Source of the DNA: Streptosporangium carneum
GTDB lineage: Bacteria > Actinomycetota > Actinomycetes > Streptosporangiales > Streptosporangiaceae
Assembly: GCF_027922005.1 (NCBI RefSeq)
Contig: NZ_BSEV01000001.1
Span: forward strand, 707,638-771,637
Length of the DNA: 64,000 nucleotides
Reading direction: 5' to 3'
A model generated the notes under the pieces. The model saw only the letters and a program-made list of their open reading frames with translations. It did not search any database and was not told the DNA's origin. A program made the position numbers and the translations under genes. The stretch's first letter is position 1. Each line of letters starts with the position of its first letter. This document shows positions 1 through 8,468 of the stretch, one piece after another.

Positions 1-2
1 CC

Positions 3-1463
3 TGGTTGTGGAACAACGCCCTCGGACCGGCGTTGAAGGCCCTCCGCGATTTCCTGGTGGTCACCCTCGCGCCGAAGTTCCTGTGGTTCCACAACACGAT
101 CGCGGCCCCTACCTTCCGCAAGATCGGCCAGGTCATCAGCTTCGTCGTGAACTCGATGATCAGGCCGGTGCTCTCGTTCCTGGCCAAGACGGTGACTCAG
201 ACCATCCCCAACGCCTTCCGGACCGGCGTGGATGCGGTCAAGCGGTTCTGGGATCGGCTGGTCGACATCGCGAAGGCGCCGGTCAACTTCGTGATCCGCT
301 TCTACAACCAGGGCGTCGGCAAACTGATCAACCAGCTGGCGGAGTTCGTCGGCATCAAGGCCCGCCTTCCCGGCATCCCGTACTTCGCCCGCGGCGGTGT
401 GCTGCCCGGATACGCGCCCGGCCGGGACACGATGCTCGCGGCGGTGAGCCCTGGAGAGTCCATCTTCCGGCCGGAGTTCACCCGGGCCGTGGGCAGCGGG
501 TTCGTCGAGCAGGCCAACCAGATCGCGCGCCGCGGCGGCCCAGAGAGCGTACGGCGGTGGCTGACCGGCCCTGACGCCCTCGGCGGCGAAGGACTCGCGT
601 TCGCCCGTGGTGGCATCGTCCCCTTCGCCGGCCGATACGCCTTCGGCGGCATCATCGGGAAGTTCATCCAGGGCGTGAAGGACTTCACGATCGGCAACGT
701 CGCCAAGGGCGCGCGGACCCTGCTGGACAAGGTGCTCGGCGTCATCCCCGGCGCGGGCATGATCCGCGACGTCATCGCGGGCATCCCGTCCTGGATCAAG
801 GACAGCGTCGTCAACTGGGTCAAGGCGAAGGTCGGCATCGACGGCGGCGGAACGGGCGGCCCCGGCGTCCAGAAGGCGCTGGCCTTCGCTCGCGCGCAGG
901 CGGGCAAGCCGTACCTGTGGGGCGGCGTCGGCCCCGGCGGCTACGACTGCTCGGGCTTCATATCGGCGCTCGTGAACGTCATCAAGGGCCGTAACCCGTA
1001 CTCACGCCTGTTCACCACGTTCTCCTTCACCGGGGGCAATCAGGGGCCGCAGGGGTTCGTGCGCAACCTCCGCTCAGGGATGATGGTCGGCGTCACCAAC
1101 GCCGGGGTCGGCCACATGGCCGGCACCCTCGGCGGCGTTAACGTCGAGTCGCGCGGGTCCGCGGGCGTCGTCGTCGGCCCGGCCGCCCGCGGCTTCAACA
1201 ACGGGTTGTTCCCCATGAGGTACGGCCTGAAGTTCGATTCCGGCGGCGTCATGCCTCCAGGCCACGGGGCCTACTACAACGGCACCGGGAAACCGGAGTA
1301 CGTCTTCACCCAGCGGCAGATGGCCAGCATGGGCGGCACCATCGTGATCCAGAAGCTCGAGCTGCGCTTCGCCGACGACCGCAACATGTATGAGAAGGGC
1401 CGTGAATTCGCCGAGGGCCTGCGCGAGTACAAGCGCCGCGGCGGGAAGCTGCCCACGCCATGA
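3..1463 (+). CDS. Phage tape measure protein, C-terminal part, with NlpC/P60 domain (5' end outside window)
   Basis: The reading frame is open at the left edge, so this is the C-terminal ~486 residues of a longer protein. The first part has amphipathic and hydrophobic helices and glycine-rich ARGG repeats typical of tape measure proteins of actinomycete siphophages. A cysteine peptidase domain of NlpC/P60 type follows: the catalytic Cys lies in YDCSGF (about residue 316) and the likely His in VGHMAG. In tape measures such domains are thought to cut peptidoglycan during DNA injection. The stop overlaps the next start (ATGA), so the tail genes are translationally coupled. The family role is established knowledge; the assignment here rests on motif and position. 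Confidence 0.85.
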   Translation, partial: WLWNNALGPALKALRDFLVVTLAPKFLWFHNTIAAPTFRKIGQVISFVVNSMIRPVLSFLAKTVTQTIPNAFRTGVDAVKRFWDRLVDIAKAPVNFVIRFYNQGVGKLINQLAEFVGIKARLPGIPYFARGGVLPGYAPGRDTMLAAVSPGESIFRPEFTRAVGSGFVEQANQIARRGGPESVRRWLTGPDALGGEGLAFARGGIVPFAGRYAFGGIIGKFIQGVKDFTIGNVAKGARTLLDKVLGVIPGAGMIRDVIAGIPSWIKDSVVNWVKAKVGIDGGGTGGPGVQKALAFARAQAGKPYLWGGVGPGGYDCSGFISALVNVIKGRNPYSRLFTTFSFTGGNQGPQGFVRNLRSGMMVGVTNAGVGHMAGTLGGVNVESRGSAGVVVGPAARGFNNGLFPMRYGLKFDSGGVMPPGHGAYYNGTGKPEYVFTQRQMASMGGTIVIQKLELRFADDRNMYEKGREFAEGLREYKRRGGKLPTP

Positions 1464-2734
1464 CCCAGGCGCCGGACATGCCTCGCCTGGTGGTCGAGGT
1501 CGCGTTCACCTCGGGTGCGAACCTGGGGACGGCGTTGCACCTGGACGACGCCAGCCGGGGACGGCTGGGCACCGGCACTCTCGCCGCAGGCGACACGTGG
1601 GTGGAGGTCTCGGCCGACGTCAAGGTGCCCGCCATCACGACCCGGCGCGGCTCCACCCGCGTGGAGTCCCCGCTGGTCCGCTACGAGGCGGGCACCGGCA
1701 CGGTAGTGCTGGACGACCCCGACCAGCGCTTCGACCCGACGAACCTGTCCGGGCCGTACGTCTCCGGCGGCCGGAGCCAGGTCACCGCGATGCGGGCGGT
1801 CCGCATCCGGGCCGTCTGGAACAACACCGCCTACCCGCTGTTTCGCGGCTTCGCCGACTCCTGGGATCTGGACTGGGGGCCGACGACGGCCACGGTGAGC
1901 GTTCCATGCACGGACGCCTTCAAGGCGCTGGCCGCCAAGCGGCGCAGCACCGGTATGCCCGTCGGGGACGGGGAGGACATCGGAGCCCGCATCCACCGCA
2001 TTCTCGACTCGGCGGGCTGGCCGGCCGAGGACCGCCTGATCGGCACTGGCAGCACTGCGTTGCAGGCCACCACCCTGGAGGGCGACCCGCTGGCCGAGGC
2101 GCAGCTCGCCGCGGACACCGAGATCGGCGAGCTGTACGCCGATGCCGAGGGGCGGGTCCGCTTCCGCGGGCGCATGGCCCTGCTGACCGATGCCCGCTCG
2201 GCTGTCTCGCAGGCCACGTTCGGTGCCACGCCCGGCGTGGTCGAGCTGCCCATCAGCACCGACGACGCCCAGCTCTACAACGAAGTGAAGATCACACGGG
2301 TGGACGGCGTCGAGCAGATCGTGACCGACCCCGGCAGCATGGACGAGTTCCTGCCGCACACCTTCGAGCGCAGCGACCTGCTCATGACCACCGACGCCGA
2401 GGCCGCCAGCTACGCCGCCTGGATCCTCTACATCAGCAGCGAGCCCGAAGTCCGCTTCGACAAGATCGTGATCTATCCGCGGCGGGACCCAGCCGTGCTG
2501 TGGCCGCAGGTCCTCGGCCGCGAGATCGGCGACCGCATCACCTGCGTGCGCGTGCCGCCGACCGGTGGCTCCCCGGTGATCCGCGACAGCTTCATCCGCG
2601 GCATCGAGCACGAGATCGAGGGCCAGCGCTGGAAGACCACATGGCATCTCCAGTCCGCCACGAAGGTCGGCTCCTTCCTGACGCTGAACAACGCGACCAC
2701 CGGTCGCCTGGACTTCAACGCCCTGGCCTACTGA
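1460..2734 (+). CDS. Phage minor tail protein
   Basis: 424 residues, starting inside the stop of the tape measure gene. The N-terminal 200 residues, with a VEVAFTSG opening and the motif RGSTRVESP followed by LDDPDQRFDP, look like the tail proteins that follow the tape measure in Streptomyces and other actinomycete siphophages (distal tail or baseplate hub). No enzymatic motif is seen. Position between tape measure and a small fibre-like gene supports a role in the tail tip. The precise structural role is inferred from gene order. Confidence 0.75.
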   Translation: MTQAPDMPRLVVEVAFTSGANLGTALHLDDASRGRLGTGTLAAGDTWVEVSADVKVPAITTRRGSTRVESPLVRYEAGTGTVVLDDPDQRFDPTNLSGPYVSGGRSQVTAMRAVRIRAVWNNTAYPLFRGFADSWDLDWGPTTATVSVPCTDAFKALAAKRRSTGMPVGDGEDIGARIHRILDSAGWPAEDRLIGTGSTALQATTLEGDPLAEAQLAADTEIGELYADAEGRVRFRGRMALLTDARSAVSQATFGATPGVVELPISTDDAQLYNEVKITRVDGVEQIVTDPGSMDEFLPHTFERSDLLMTTDAEAASYAAWILYISSEPEVRFDKIVIYPRRDPAVLWPQVLGREIGDRITCVRVPPTGGSPVIRDSFIRGIEHEIEGQRWKTTWHLQSATKVGSFLTLNNATTGRLDFNALAY

Positions 2735-2743
2735 GGGGGACGG

Positions 2744-3355
2744 ATGAGCTTCAAGACCTTCAACGCCGGAGACGTACTGACGGCGGCCGACATCAACAAC
2801 TACCTGATGGCCCAGTCGGTCATCGTCTGCACTTCCGGCACCCGGCCCGCATCGCCGATCGAGGGCATGACGGTCTACGAGACCGACACCGACCGGTACG
2901 CCAGCTACACCAACGGGTCGTGGTCGGAGATGATGACCATGGGTGCCTGGGCCAACTACGCCCCCGGCTGGAACGGCGCGATCGGCAACGGCACCATCGT
3001 GGCCCGGTACACGCGCCTGGCGGGCCGCACCATCATGTTCCAGATCCTCCTCACCTGGGGCGGCACCACCACGGCCCCGGGCGCGCAGTGGCAGTTCTCC
3101 ATCCCGGTGGCCGCCGCCCGGAACTTCGCCGGCGTGGCGACGGTGTTCGACTCTTCCGCCGGCCGTCTGTGGACCGGCTCGTTCCGCGCGCTCAGCTCCT
3201 CCACTCAGATCGACCGGGTCTTCGTGGACTCCGCGGACGGTGACACGGGCAACGTGAACCGCTCCTGGGTCCTGAACAGCAACACCGCACCGTTCACCTG
3301 GGCGTCTCCGGACGAGCTGTCCATCTCCGGGTTCTATGAAGCAGCGACCGGATGA
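2744..3355 (+). CDS. Putative phage tail fibre / tip protein
   Basis: 203 residues, preceded by a GAGGGGGACGG ribosome site. The N-terminus (FNAGDVLTAADINNYL) is the short conserved start seen in many actinophage tail-tip or fibre proteins. The rest is rich in Thr, Ser, Gly and aromatic residues, as in beta-rich adhesion domains. It could bind a host surface receptor; that is inference. It overlaps the next gene by four bases. Confidence 0.6.
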   Translation: MSFKTFNAGDVLTAADINNYLMAQSVIVCTSGTRPASPIEGMTVYETDTDRYASYTNGSWSEMMTMGAWANYAPGWNGAIGNGTIVARYTRLAGRTIMFQILLTWGGTTTAPGAQWQFSIPVAAARNFAGVATVFDSSAGRLWTGSFRALSSSTQIDRVFVDSADGDTGNVNRSWVLNSNTAPFTWASPDELSISGFYEAATG

Positions 3356-3792
3356 CGACCCGGCGGACGAAGGCGCTCGGCGAACATCCCTTCGAGCTGT
3401 TCTTCGGCGGCCTGGCGGTGTTCGCCGGTGCCTTCGCCGTGCTCGGCGTCGTCGGCTCGGCCAGCGTCAACGCGCTACTCCCGCTGCCGGTGGTGCGCGC
3501 CTGGGGTGCTCTGCAACTGCTGGCGGGCGTGCTGATGGTGGCCGGGATCCTGTTGCCTTACGTCCGGCCTCGCGCTCTGGTGCTGGGCTGGCGGATCGAG
3601 CGGGCCGGGCTGTGGCCGCTGGCCGCGACCGCAGTCATCTACGCCGTCGTCGTGCTGGCCTACTCCGGTACCCGGGCGCTGTACCCGGCGGGCGTCTACC
3701 TGGCCCTCGCCGCCACCTGCCTGGCCCGCGCCGCGACCGTCACCCGGCTGGAGCGTGAGCTGCGCCAGGTCGGCGGGCGCGATGGCGGTTGA
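3352..3792 (+). CDS. Phage-encoded membrane protein, unknown function
   Basis: 146 residues with four hydrophobic stretches (about residues 15-40, 45-65, 78-98 and 100-118), so an integral membrane protein. It overlaps the previous gene (ATGA) and the following coiled-coil gene. Proteins of this size and topology are common between tail and lysis genes of actinophages, where they may act as accessory holins. No family is recognised with confidence. Confidence 0.65.
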   Translation: MTTRRTKALGEHPFELFFGGLAVFAGAFAVLGVVGSASVNALLPLPVVRAWGALQLLAGVLMVAGILLPYVRPRALVLGWRIERAGLWPLAATAVIYAVVVLAYSGTRALYPAGVYLALAATCLARAATVTRLERELRQVGGRDGG

Positions 3793-4126
3793 CTGGCTGA
3801 CCCCGGCCGTCATCGCGCTGCTGGCCGGCGGCGCCGGGCAGCTCCTGACCACCCTGGTCCGTACTCACATCGACCTGCGCCGGGCGCGGTCGGACGAGCG
3901 ACGCGCCCCGGTCGATCTGGACGCCGCGGCCCTCGGTGGCGCCGAGCTGGCGGTCGGCACGGTGGTGGCCGCGCTGCGCGAGGCCGAGGCACGCATCGCC
4001 CGCCTGGAGCGTGAAGCCGCTGACAAGGACCGCCGCATCGAGCACCTGGAGCAGGACCTGACCCGGGCACACGCCCGGATCGGACGCATGCAGGGCGAGC
4101 TGGACCGCCTGCGGCCCGACCCATGA
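3782..4126 (+). CDS. Small membrane-anchored coiled-coil protein
   Basis: 114 residues from the ATG at 3782, which overlaps the end of the upstream gene. One N-terminal hydrophobic helix (residues 5-25) is followed by a long heptad region (AREAEARIARLEREAADKD and onward to residue 110) predicted to be a coiled coil. The layout recalls i-spanins or phage lysis accessory proteins, and the gene sits directly before the endolysin. Function is inferred from position only. Confidence 0.65.
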   Translation: MAVDWLTPAVIALLAGGAGQLLTTLVRTHIDLRRARSDERRAPVDLDAAALGGAELAVGTVVAALREAEARIARLEREAADKDRRIEHLEQDLTRAHARIGRMQGELDRLRPDP

Positions 4127-4163
4127 GCCGCGCGTCCGCCCGCCTCGACCGATCGGAGGGAAC

Positions 4164-5150
4164 GTGATCGACCTCGTCAGCCGCGCCGACTGGGGTGCCC
4201 GCGCGCCGAGCGGCTCCTACACCACGCTCACCGCCACCCGGGGCGTGAAGGTCCACTACACCGGGGGGCATGTGGACCCGGCGACCTTGGCGAACCACGG
4301 CCAGTGCGTGGCGGCCGTGCGCGGCATCCAGGGCGGCCATATGAACGGCAACGGCTGGATCGACATCGGATATTCGCTGATCGTCTGCTCGCACCGGAAG
4401 GTCTTCGTCGGCCGCGGCCTGCACCACGTCCCAGCAGCTAACGGCCCCGGCCTCAACAGCGGGCACTACGCCGTGCTCGGCCTGGTCGGCACCTCCGGCG
4501 TCGTCACCCCGCCGGACGCAATGCTGCACGGCATCCGCGACGCAATCGAGTACCTGCGTGAGGAGGGTGACGCCGGGACCGAGATCCGGGGCCACCGCGA
4601 CGGCTACGCCACAAGCTGCCCCGGCGATGCGCTCTACACCTGGGTCCAGGCCGGAGCGCCCCGACCATTCACGACCACCCCACCCACCGAACCGCCCGAG
4701 GAGGAAGAAGTGCCCGAAGTCGTCTCGCTCGGCCTGAGCGCCGAGACCACCATCAAGCCGAACATCACCCATCAGCCCTGGTGGACCGAGGAGTACCGGG
4801 ACACAGCCAGCTGGCACCCGGCCGGCGGCCAGTCCATCGCGCCGGACGCCGACGTGTGGGCTGACGTCGCCGCGTTCATCGCGCTGCGCGGTCTGACGCC
4901 CGGCGAGAAGGTCGAGATCGGCTTCACCCGGCACCTGGCCGAGGGCACGCTGGTGGACTACGCATGGCCGACCGGCCGCCTCATGACCGTCCACGCCGAC
5001 GCCGACGGCCGCGTGGAGGCCAACATCGGCGGCCACCTCAAGCTGTCGGCGACCCAGCGGGGCCGGGTGACCATCCGGCACGCCAGCGCAGGCACGGTGA
5101 CCATGGAGACCGCCTCCGCCTTCAAGGCCATCCTGCACCGCTACACCTGA
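4164..5150 (+). CDS. Endolysin: N-acetylmuramoyl-L-alanine amidase (Amidase_2/PGRP fold)
   Basis: 328 residues, GGAGGG site before the ATG. Residues 1-165 form an amidase-2/PGRP-type domain: the start SRADWGAR is a hallmark, and zinc ligands can be placed at HYTGGH (first His), GHYAVLGL region and GHRDGYATSCPG (His and Cys). The enzyme cuts the amide bond between N-acetylmuramic acid and L-Ala in peptidoglycan and releases phage at lysis. After a Pro/Glu-rich linker (about 168-180) comes a 145-residue beta-rich domain that may bind the cell wall or virion. The holin follows immediately. Confidence 0.9.
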   Translation: MIDLVSRADWGARAPSGSYTTLTATRGVKVHYTGGHVDPATLANHGQCVAAVRGIQGGHMNGNGWIDIGYSLIVCSHRKVFVGRGLHHVPAANGPGLNSGHYAVLGLVGTSGVVTPPDAMLHGIRDAIEYLREEGDAGTEIRGHRDGYATSCPGDALYTWVQAGAPRPFTTTPPTEPPEEEEVPEVVSLGLSAETTIKPNITHQPWWTEEYRDTASWHPAGGQSIAPDADVWADVAAFIALRGLTPGEKVEIGFTRHLAEGTLVDYAWPTGRLMTVHADADGRVEANIGGHLKLSATQRGRVTIRHASAGTVTMETASAFKAILHRYT

Positions 5151-5167
5151 TCCTCGAAGGAGGAGTC

Positions 5168-5464
5168 ATGCCCAACGTGCTCACCTCGATCGCCCGGACC
5201 ATCGCGTCCAAGCTCGTCGGCGGCCTGATCGGCGCCGGGGCCGCGCTCGGCGTCGTCGTTCCCACAGACCTGTCCGAACAGACCACGGTGGCGGTCTCCG
5301 GCGCCGTGTTCTTCGTGGTCCAGGTTGTCTACTACGTCGTTGCTCGGTGGGTAGAGCGCCGGTATCCGTGGCTCGGCCAGCTCCTGCTGTGGAGCAAGTT
5401 CCAGCCGGTCTACCAGGAGGCGCGCACGGTCCGCGCCACCGAGGCGGCGCGTCCTCTGCCGTAG
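5168..5464 (+). CDS. Holin-like phage membrane protein
   Basis: 98 residues from the ATG at 5168, with a strong AGGAGG site. Two hydrophobic segments (about residues 15-35 and 40-65) are followed by a charged C-terminus, matching small actinophage holins that open the membrane for the endolysin. It lies 17 bp after the endolysin gene and just before a strong terminator, so it ends the late operon. Family membership is inferred from size, topology and place. Confidence 0.75.
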   Translation: MPNVLTSIARTIASKLVGGLIGAGAALGVVVPTDLSEQTTVAVSGAVFFVVQVVYYVVARWVERRYPWLGQLLLWSKFQPVYQEARTVRATEAARPLP

Positions 5465-5483
5465 CTGGGCAAGTTCATCAGCG

Positions 5484-5518
5484 GCCCCTGCTGTCCTTCG
5501 GGACGGCGGGGGCTTTTT
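5484..5518 (+). terminator. Rho-independent terminator of the phage late operon
   Basis: A GC-rich stem (GCCCC...GGGGC) with a TTCG tetraloop is followed by TTTTT. It lies 20 bp after the holin stop. Confidence 0.85.
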
Positions 5519-5576
5519 CGGTTGCACTCTGACCCCTCATAGGATCGTCCGTAACCACGCAGCACCTAGGGGGACT

Positions 5577-5852
5577 ATGGCCGACTACGAGTTCCCGTCT
5601 GACCTGATCGAGGCGCAGCAGGCCTACTGGGCGGCCGACGCTCGCGTGCAGGAGGTCACCGACGCTCTGCCGTCCTCGCTCGCGATCGTGTCAGGGGAGG
5701 CCGTGATGAGCGACGAGCAGCGGGCCGAGCTGGAGCAGGTGCGTGCGGCCCGCCTGGACGCCCTGGAGGTGCTGGACCGGCACCCGCGGTGGGCGACGGT
5801 GGAGGACCGGTACGCCGCCCGGCTGGCGCTGCGGCGGGCCGCTGAAGCGTGA
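5577..5852 (+). CDS. Small acidic helical protein, unknown
   Basis: 91 residues, AGGGGGACT ribosome site before the ATG. Rich in Ala, Glu and Arg and predicted helical throughout, with no membrane segment. The last 48 residues (SDEQRAELEQVRAARLDALEV...) recur as a degraded copy at 6977-7168, so this stretch was duplicated together with the neighbouring secreted protein gene. Function unknown. Confidence 0.6.
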   Translation: MADYEFPSDLIEAQQAYWAADARVQEVTDALPSSLAIVSGEAVMSDEQRAELEQVRAARLDALEVLDRHPRWATVEDRYAARLALRRAAEA

Positions 5853-5873
5853 TCGCAGTCCGGGACGCCCGGC

Positions 5874-6131
5874 TCAGTCGATGGAGACGGCCTTGAACCA
5901 GTAGTAGCCGTCCGGGCCGATCCAGCACTGGGTGACCCAGACGTGCGCCCCATAGCGCTGGATGATGTGATCCCGATCCGCCTGGCACTGCGCCAGGGTG
6001 GAGAAGGGGCCGCGCGTGACCGACGGGGGAGGGTCGCCCGCGAGGGCGGCGGCGGGCGCTGCGCCGGCCAGGACGGCGGTGCCCAGCGCTGCCGCGAGCA
6101 GGGCGGCGGCTGATAATCGGCGGATTTTCAC
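5874..6131 (-). CDS. Small secreted cysteine-containing protein, paralog 1
   Basis: 85 residues. Residues 1-28 form a Sec signal peptide (MKIRR, hydrophobic core, AAPAAA cleavage region). The mature part has two cysteines and ends with GPDGYYWFK. It is about 60% identical by eye to the protein at 7194-7451 and more distantly related to 6356-6658. It faces away from the late operon, so it is likely expressed in the lysogen from its own promoter. Similar small secreted proteins occur in actinomycetes without known role. Confidence 0.7.
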   Translation of the reverse strand: MKIRRLSAAALLAAALGTAVLAGAAPAAALAGDPPPSVTRGPFSTLAQCQADRDHIIQRYGAHVWVTQCWIGPDGYYWFKAVSID

Positions 6132-6228
6132 GGGCGACTCCTTGTGGCTGGGTGGGAGGACACCTCAAGGTGACCATCGATCAGCGAGGGTGGGGAGCTA
6201 CCGGTTTCCCATATTTCGGCTGCATGGC
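6132..6228 (-). promoter_or_regulatory. Conserved upstream region, copy 1
   Basis: About 95 bp upstream of the 5874-6131 gene. It carries the block CATATTTCGGCTGCATGGCG (here written on the + strand) and ATCGATCAGCGAGGG, also found before the two paralogs. Probably promoter plus leader; no clear -35/-10 pair could be fixed. Confidence 0.5.
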
Positions 6229-6355
6229 GTGCCGTCCGCAGGCTGTTTCGCATGGCTGAACAGCCTCGCTCTCCCCAGGCGGGTGGCCTTGCGGAAGGCC
6301 GCCAAGGGCTGAGCGGGCACGCCCCGCGCTGGTGTCCGAGGCGTGCCTGTCAGGG

Positions 6356-6658
6356 TCAGGGGAGGTACACCGCGTAGTAATAGCCGTCCTGCCACTGGTA
6401 TCGCCGGTCCTCATAGTGGCAGGCCCTCACCCCGTTCACTCCGTATTCGATCTCCTGTTGGAGGTCCCTCCGGCAGGCCTCCGGGGTCGAGTAGGGACCC
6501 CTCTCGTACCAGTCGGGCGGCAGCAAAGAGGAGTGCACCCCGGTGGCGAGCGCGCCGCTGGTCTGGGTGGTGGCGGCGGCGGGCGCTGCGCCGGTCAGGA
6601 CGGCGGTGCCCAGCGCTGCTGCGAGCAGGACTGCAGCAGGTAGTCGACGGACCTTCAA
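6356..6658 (-). CDS. Small secreted protein, paralog 2 (divergent)
   Basis: 100 residues with a signal peptide nearly identical to those of the paralogs at 5874 and 7194 (MKVRRLPAAVLLAAALG). The mature protein is longer and keeps the pattern RGPYST..ACRRDL and a tyrosine-rich end (DGYYYAVYL), with two cysteines. The upstream region is also duplicated. Divergence of the mature part against a conserved signal peptide suggests change of specificity after duplication; that is inference. Confidence 0.65.
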   Translation of the reverse strand: MKVRRLPAAVLLAAALGTAVLTGAAPAAATTQTSGALATGVHSSLLPPDWYERGPYSTPEACRRDLQQEIEYGVNGVRACHYEDRRYQWQDGYYYAVYLP

Positions 6659-6850
6659 GGTGGCTCCTCAGCTCGGGAACGAGAAGAACACCTCAATATG
6701 ACCATGCAGCGCCGAAAGCGAGGAGCTCCCATTTCCTCATATTTTGGATGCATAGATCGCTTTTTCTGGTTATTTTCTTCCACTCCGAATGTGGCGTTTT
6801 TATCCTCTCTTACGAAATGCAGTGATATTTCACTATCAAATTCACGCAAA
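6659..6850 (-). promoter_or_regulatory. Conserved upstream region, copy 2, extended by AT-rich DNA
   Basis: The block CATATTTTGGATGCATAGAT at about 6735 matches the promoters of the two paralogs. To its right is an unusually AT-rich stretch (6745-6850) that does not occur upstream of the other two copies. 6659-6976 holds no convincing gene. Confidence 0.4.
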
Positions 6851-6976
6851 AGGGCATTGACGTACCGTGAGACACCTGGCGCGAACCCTGCGGTGTGGCG
6901 ATACCAGGGCGACGCCGGCTGACGGGTGGGGCCGGACGGCAGAAAGCCCCCGCCCCGGTGAGGGGCGAGGGCGCCG

Positions 6977-7168
6977 GTGTCGGCTGCGACGTTGGTGGCG
7001 GCGCCGACCGGGGCGGCGGAGGTCACGGAGAAGCAGCGGGCCGAGCTCGCCGGGGTGCGGGAGGCGCGGCTCGTCGCGCTGGAGGTGCCGGATCGGCACC
7101 CGTGGTGGGCGACGGTGGAGGACCGGTACGCCGCCCGGCTGGCACTGCGGCGGGCCGCTAAAGCGTGA
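6977..7168 (+). pseudogene. Degraded partial copy of the 5577-5852 gene
   Basis: The reading frame contains TEKQRAELAGVREARL and RHPWWATVEDRYAARLALRRAA, matching the last 48 residues of the gene at 5577-5852, but the N-terminal half is missing. It sits next to the secreted-protein paralog at 7194 exactly as the intact copy sits next to the paralog at 5874, so one block was duplicated. Confidence 0.6.
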
Positions 7169-7193
7169 TCGCACCCCAGGTCGCGGGGTGGGT

Positions 7194-7451
7194 TCAGACG
7201 GTGAAGACCCTCTTGAACCAGTAGTAGCCATCCGGGCCGACCTGGCACGGGGTGACATAGAAGTACGACCCATAGCGCTGGACGACGAGATCCCGGTCCA
7301 CCTTGCACGAGTCCACGGTGGAGTAGGGGCCGTACGTGACCCCCGGGGGAGACTCGGGAGATATGGCGGCGGCGGGCGCCGCGCCAGCCAAGGCAGCGGC
7401 GCCCAGCGTTGCCGCGAGCAGGGCTGCGGCTGACAATTGACGGACCTTCAC
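7194..7451 (-). CDS. Small secreted cysteine-containing protein, paralog 3
   Basis: 85 residues, same length and layout as the protein at 5874-6131: signal peptide to about residue 28, then YGPYST, VQRYGS and GPDGYYWFKR with two cysteines. The closeness of these two copies and their shared flanks point to recent duplication. No function is known to me. Confidence 0.7.
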   Translation of the reverse strand: MKVRQLSAAALLAATLGAAALAGAAPAAAISPESPPGVTYGPYSTVDSCKVDRDLVVQRYGSYFYVTPCQVGPDGYYWFKRVFTV

Positions 7452-7547
7452 GGTGACTCCTTACGGCTGGATAGTCGGACACCTTCAGAGGATCATCGAT
7501 CGCCGAAGGCGAGGAGCTACCGCTTCTCCATATTTCGGCAGCATGGC
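7452..7547 (-). promoter_or_regulatory. Conserved upstream region, copy 3
   Basis: Carries CATATTTCGGCAGCATGGCG and ATCGATCGCCGAAGGCGAGG, matching the regions at 6132-6228 and 6659-6752. Confidence 0.5.
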
Positions 7548-7589
7548 GCACTGCCCTGCGGCTGTTTCACTTGGCCTGAACAGCAGAGG

Positions 7590-7625
7590 GCCCCGCTCAC
7601 CCTCCCTCAGGAGGACGAGCGGGGC
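7590..7625 (-). terminator. Hairpin downstream of the HNH gene
   Basis: Inverted repeat GCCCCGCT (7590-7597) and AGCGGGGC (7618-7625), 18 bp after the stop of the leftward gene at 7643. No strong T-run. Confidence 0.5.
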
Positions 7626-7642
7626 GCTTGGTGCGTCTGGCG

Positions 7643-8331
7643 TCAGCGGGTAGCGCCCTCACTGCTCTCGGCGGCGGTGGAGAGTGGCACGTTCGGGCAG
7701 GCTCCGGCGAGCTCGGTCAGGGTGTCCCGTTCGGCGGCGTCGACGGTGAGTGCCCACCGGAGCTTGACCGCGACCCATTCGGTGACGTACCGGCAGCGGG
7801 CTGGCTGGTAGGGCGGCAGCCACTGGCTGGGGTCCTTGTCCGCCTTGGACCTGTTGCTGCGCGCGGTGACCGCCACCAAGTGGCCGGGGTCGTCGAGGTC
7901 GTTGGCATACTCCTGCCGCTGGGCGGCCGTCCAGGTGGAGGCGCCGGAGTCCCACGCCTCCGCGAGCGGCACCAGGTGGTCGACGTCGAGGCGGCCGGCC
8001 TCTTCGACGATCGTGTCGTCGTAGTAGGAGTACCACCTACCTCCTACGAGGTCGCAGCCTGGCTGCTCGACCTGGGGGCGGTCGCGGCTTCCTCGATCAG
8101 CGCCTCCTCCCGGGTGTTGCAGCCGTCGCGGTCGCTGTCGGTCCAGTGCTTGAAGGACGTGCGCTTGTAGCCGGTGCGGTCCTCGAGGGCTACGGGGAGG
8201 ACGGCGACGGCCTCTCGCAGGAGCGGGCCTGGGGTGCGGGCTGAGGTGGCGGCGCTGGCGGGGATGGCGGTGACGGTCAGGGTGAGGAGCAGGGGGAGGG
8301 TGGCGGCGGTGCGCCGGGTCGAGGTAGGCAT
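7643..8331 (-). pseudogene. Secreted HNH endonuclease (DUF1524/GmrSD-C type), frameshifted
   Basis: The N-terminal part (8331 leftwards) begins MPTSTRRTAA with a signal peptide to about residue 28, then GYKRTSFKHWTDSDRDGCNTREEAL. The frame is lost near 8075; the remainder (QPGCDLVGGRW, DVDHLVPLAEAWDSGA, NRSKADKDPSQWLPP) continues in another frame to 7643. Inserting one C in the C-run near 8075 restores a single ~228-residue protein. The DVDHLVPL...NRSK..P..W motif is that of the secreted HNH family nucleases common in actinomycetes. A full-length paralog is at 10509-11150. Either a recent one-base loss or a sequencing error. Confidence 0.75.
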
Positions 8332-8429
8332 GGGCCACAGCTATCAGGCTTCGTTGCTCTATGTGGTTAATCTGCTACCTGAAGTGCCGAATGGGTTGGG
8401 GTGACCGCCACGAACGGCACGAAACCCCC

Positions 8430-8447
8430 GCCGCCCAGAAGGGCAGC
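8430..8447 (-). terminator. Short terminator-like hairpin
   Basis: On the minus strand CTGCCC-TTCT-GGGCGG is followed by a G-run and TTT, 20 bp after the stop at 8469. Confidence 0.45.
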
Positions 8448-8468
8448 GAGGGCTCGTTCGCCTCCGAA

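Noticed and set aside
1274-2647. Long open frame on the minus strand (457 codons)
   Set aside because: It is a shadow of the phage tail gene on the plus strand, low in recognisable motifs and typical of high-GC antisense frames.
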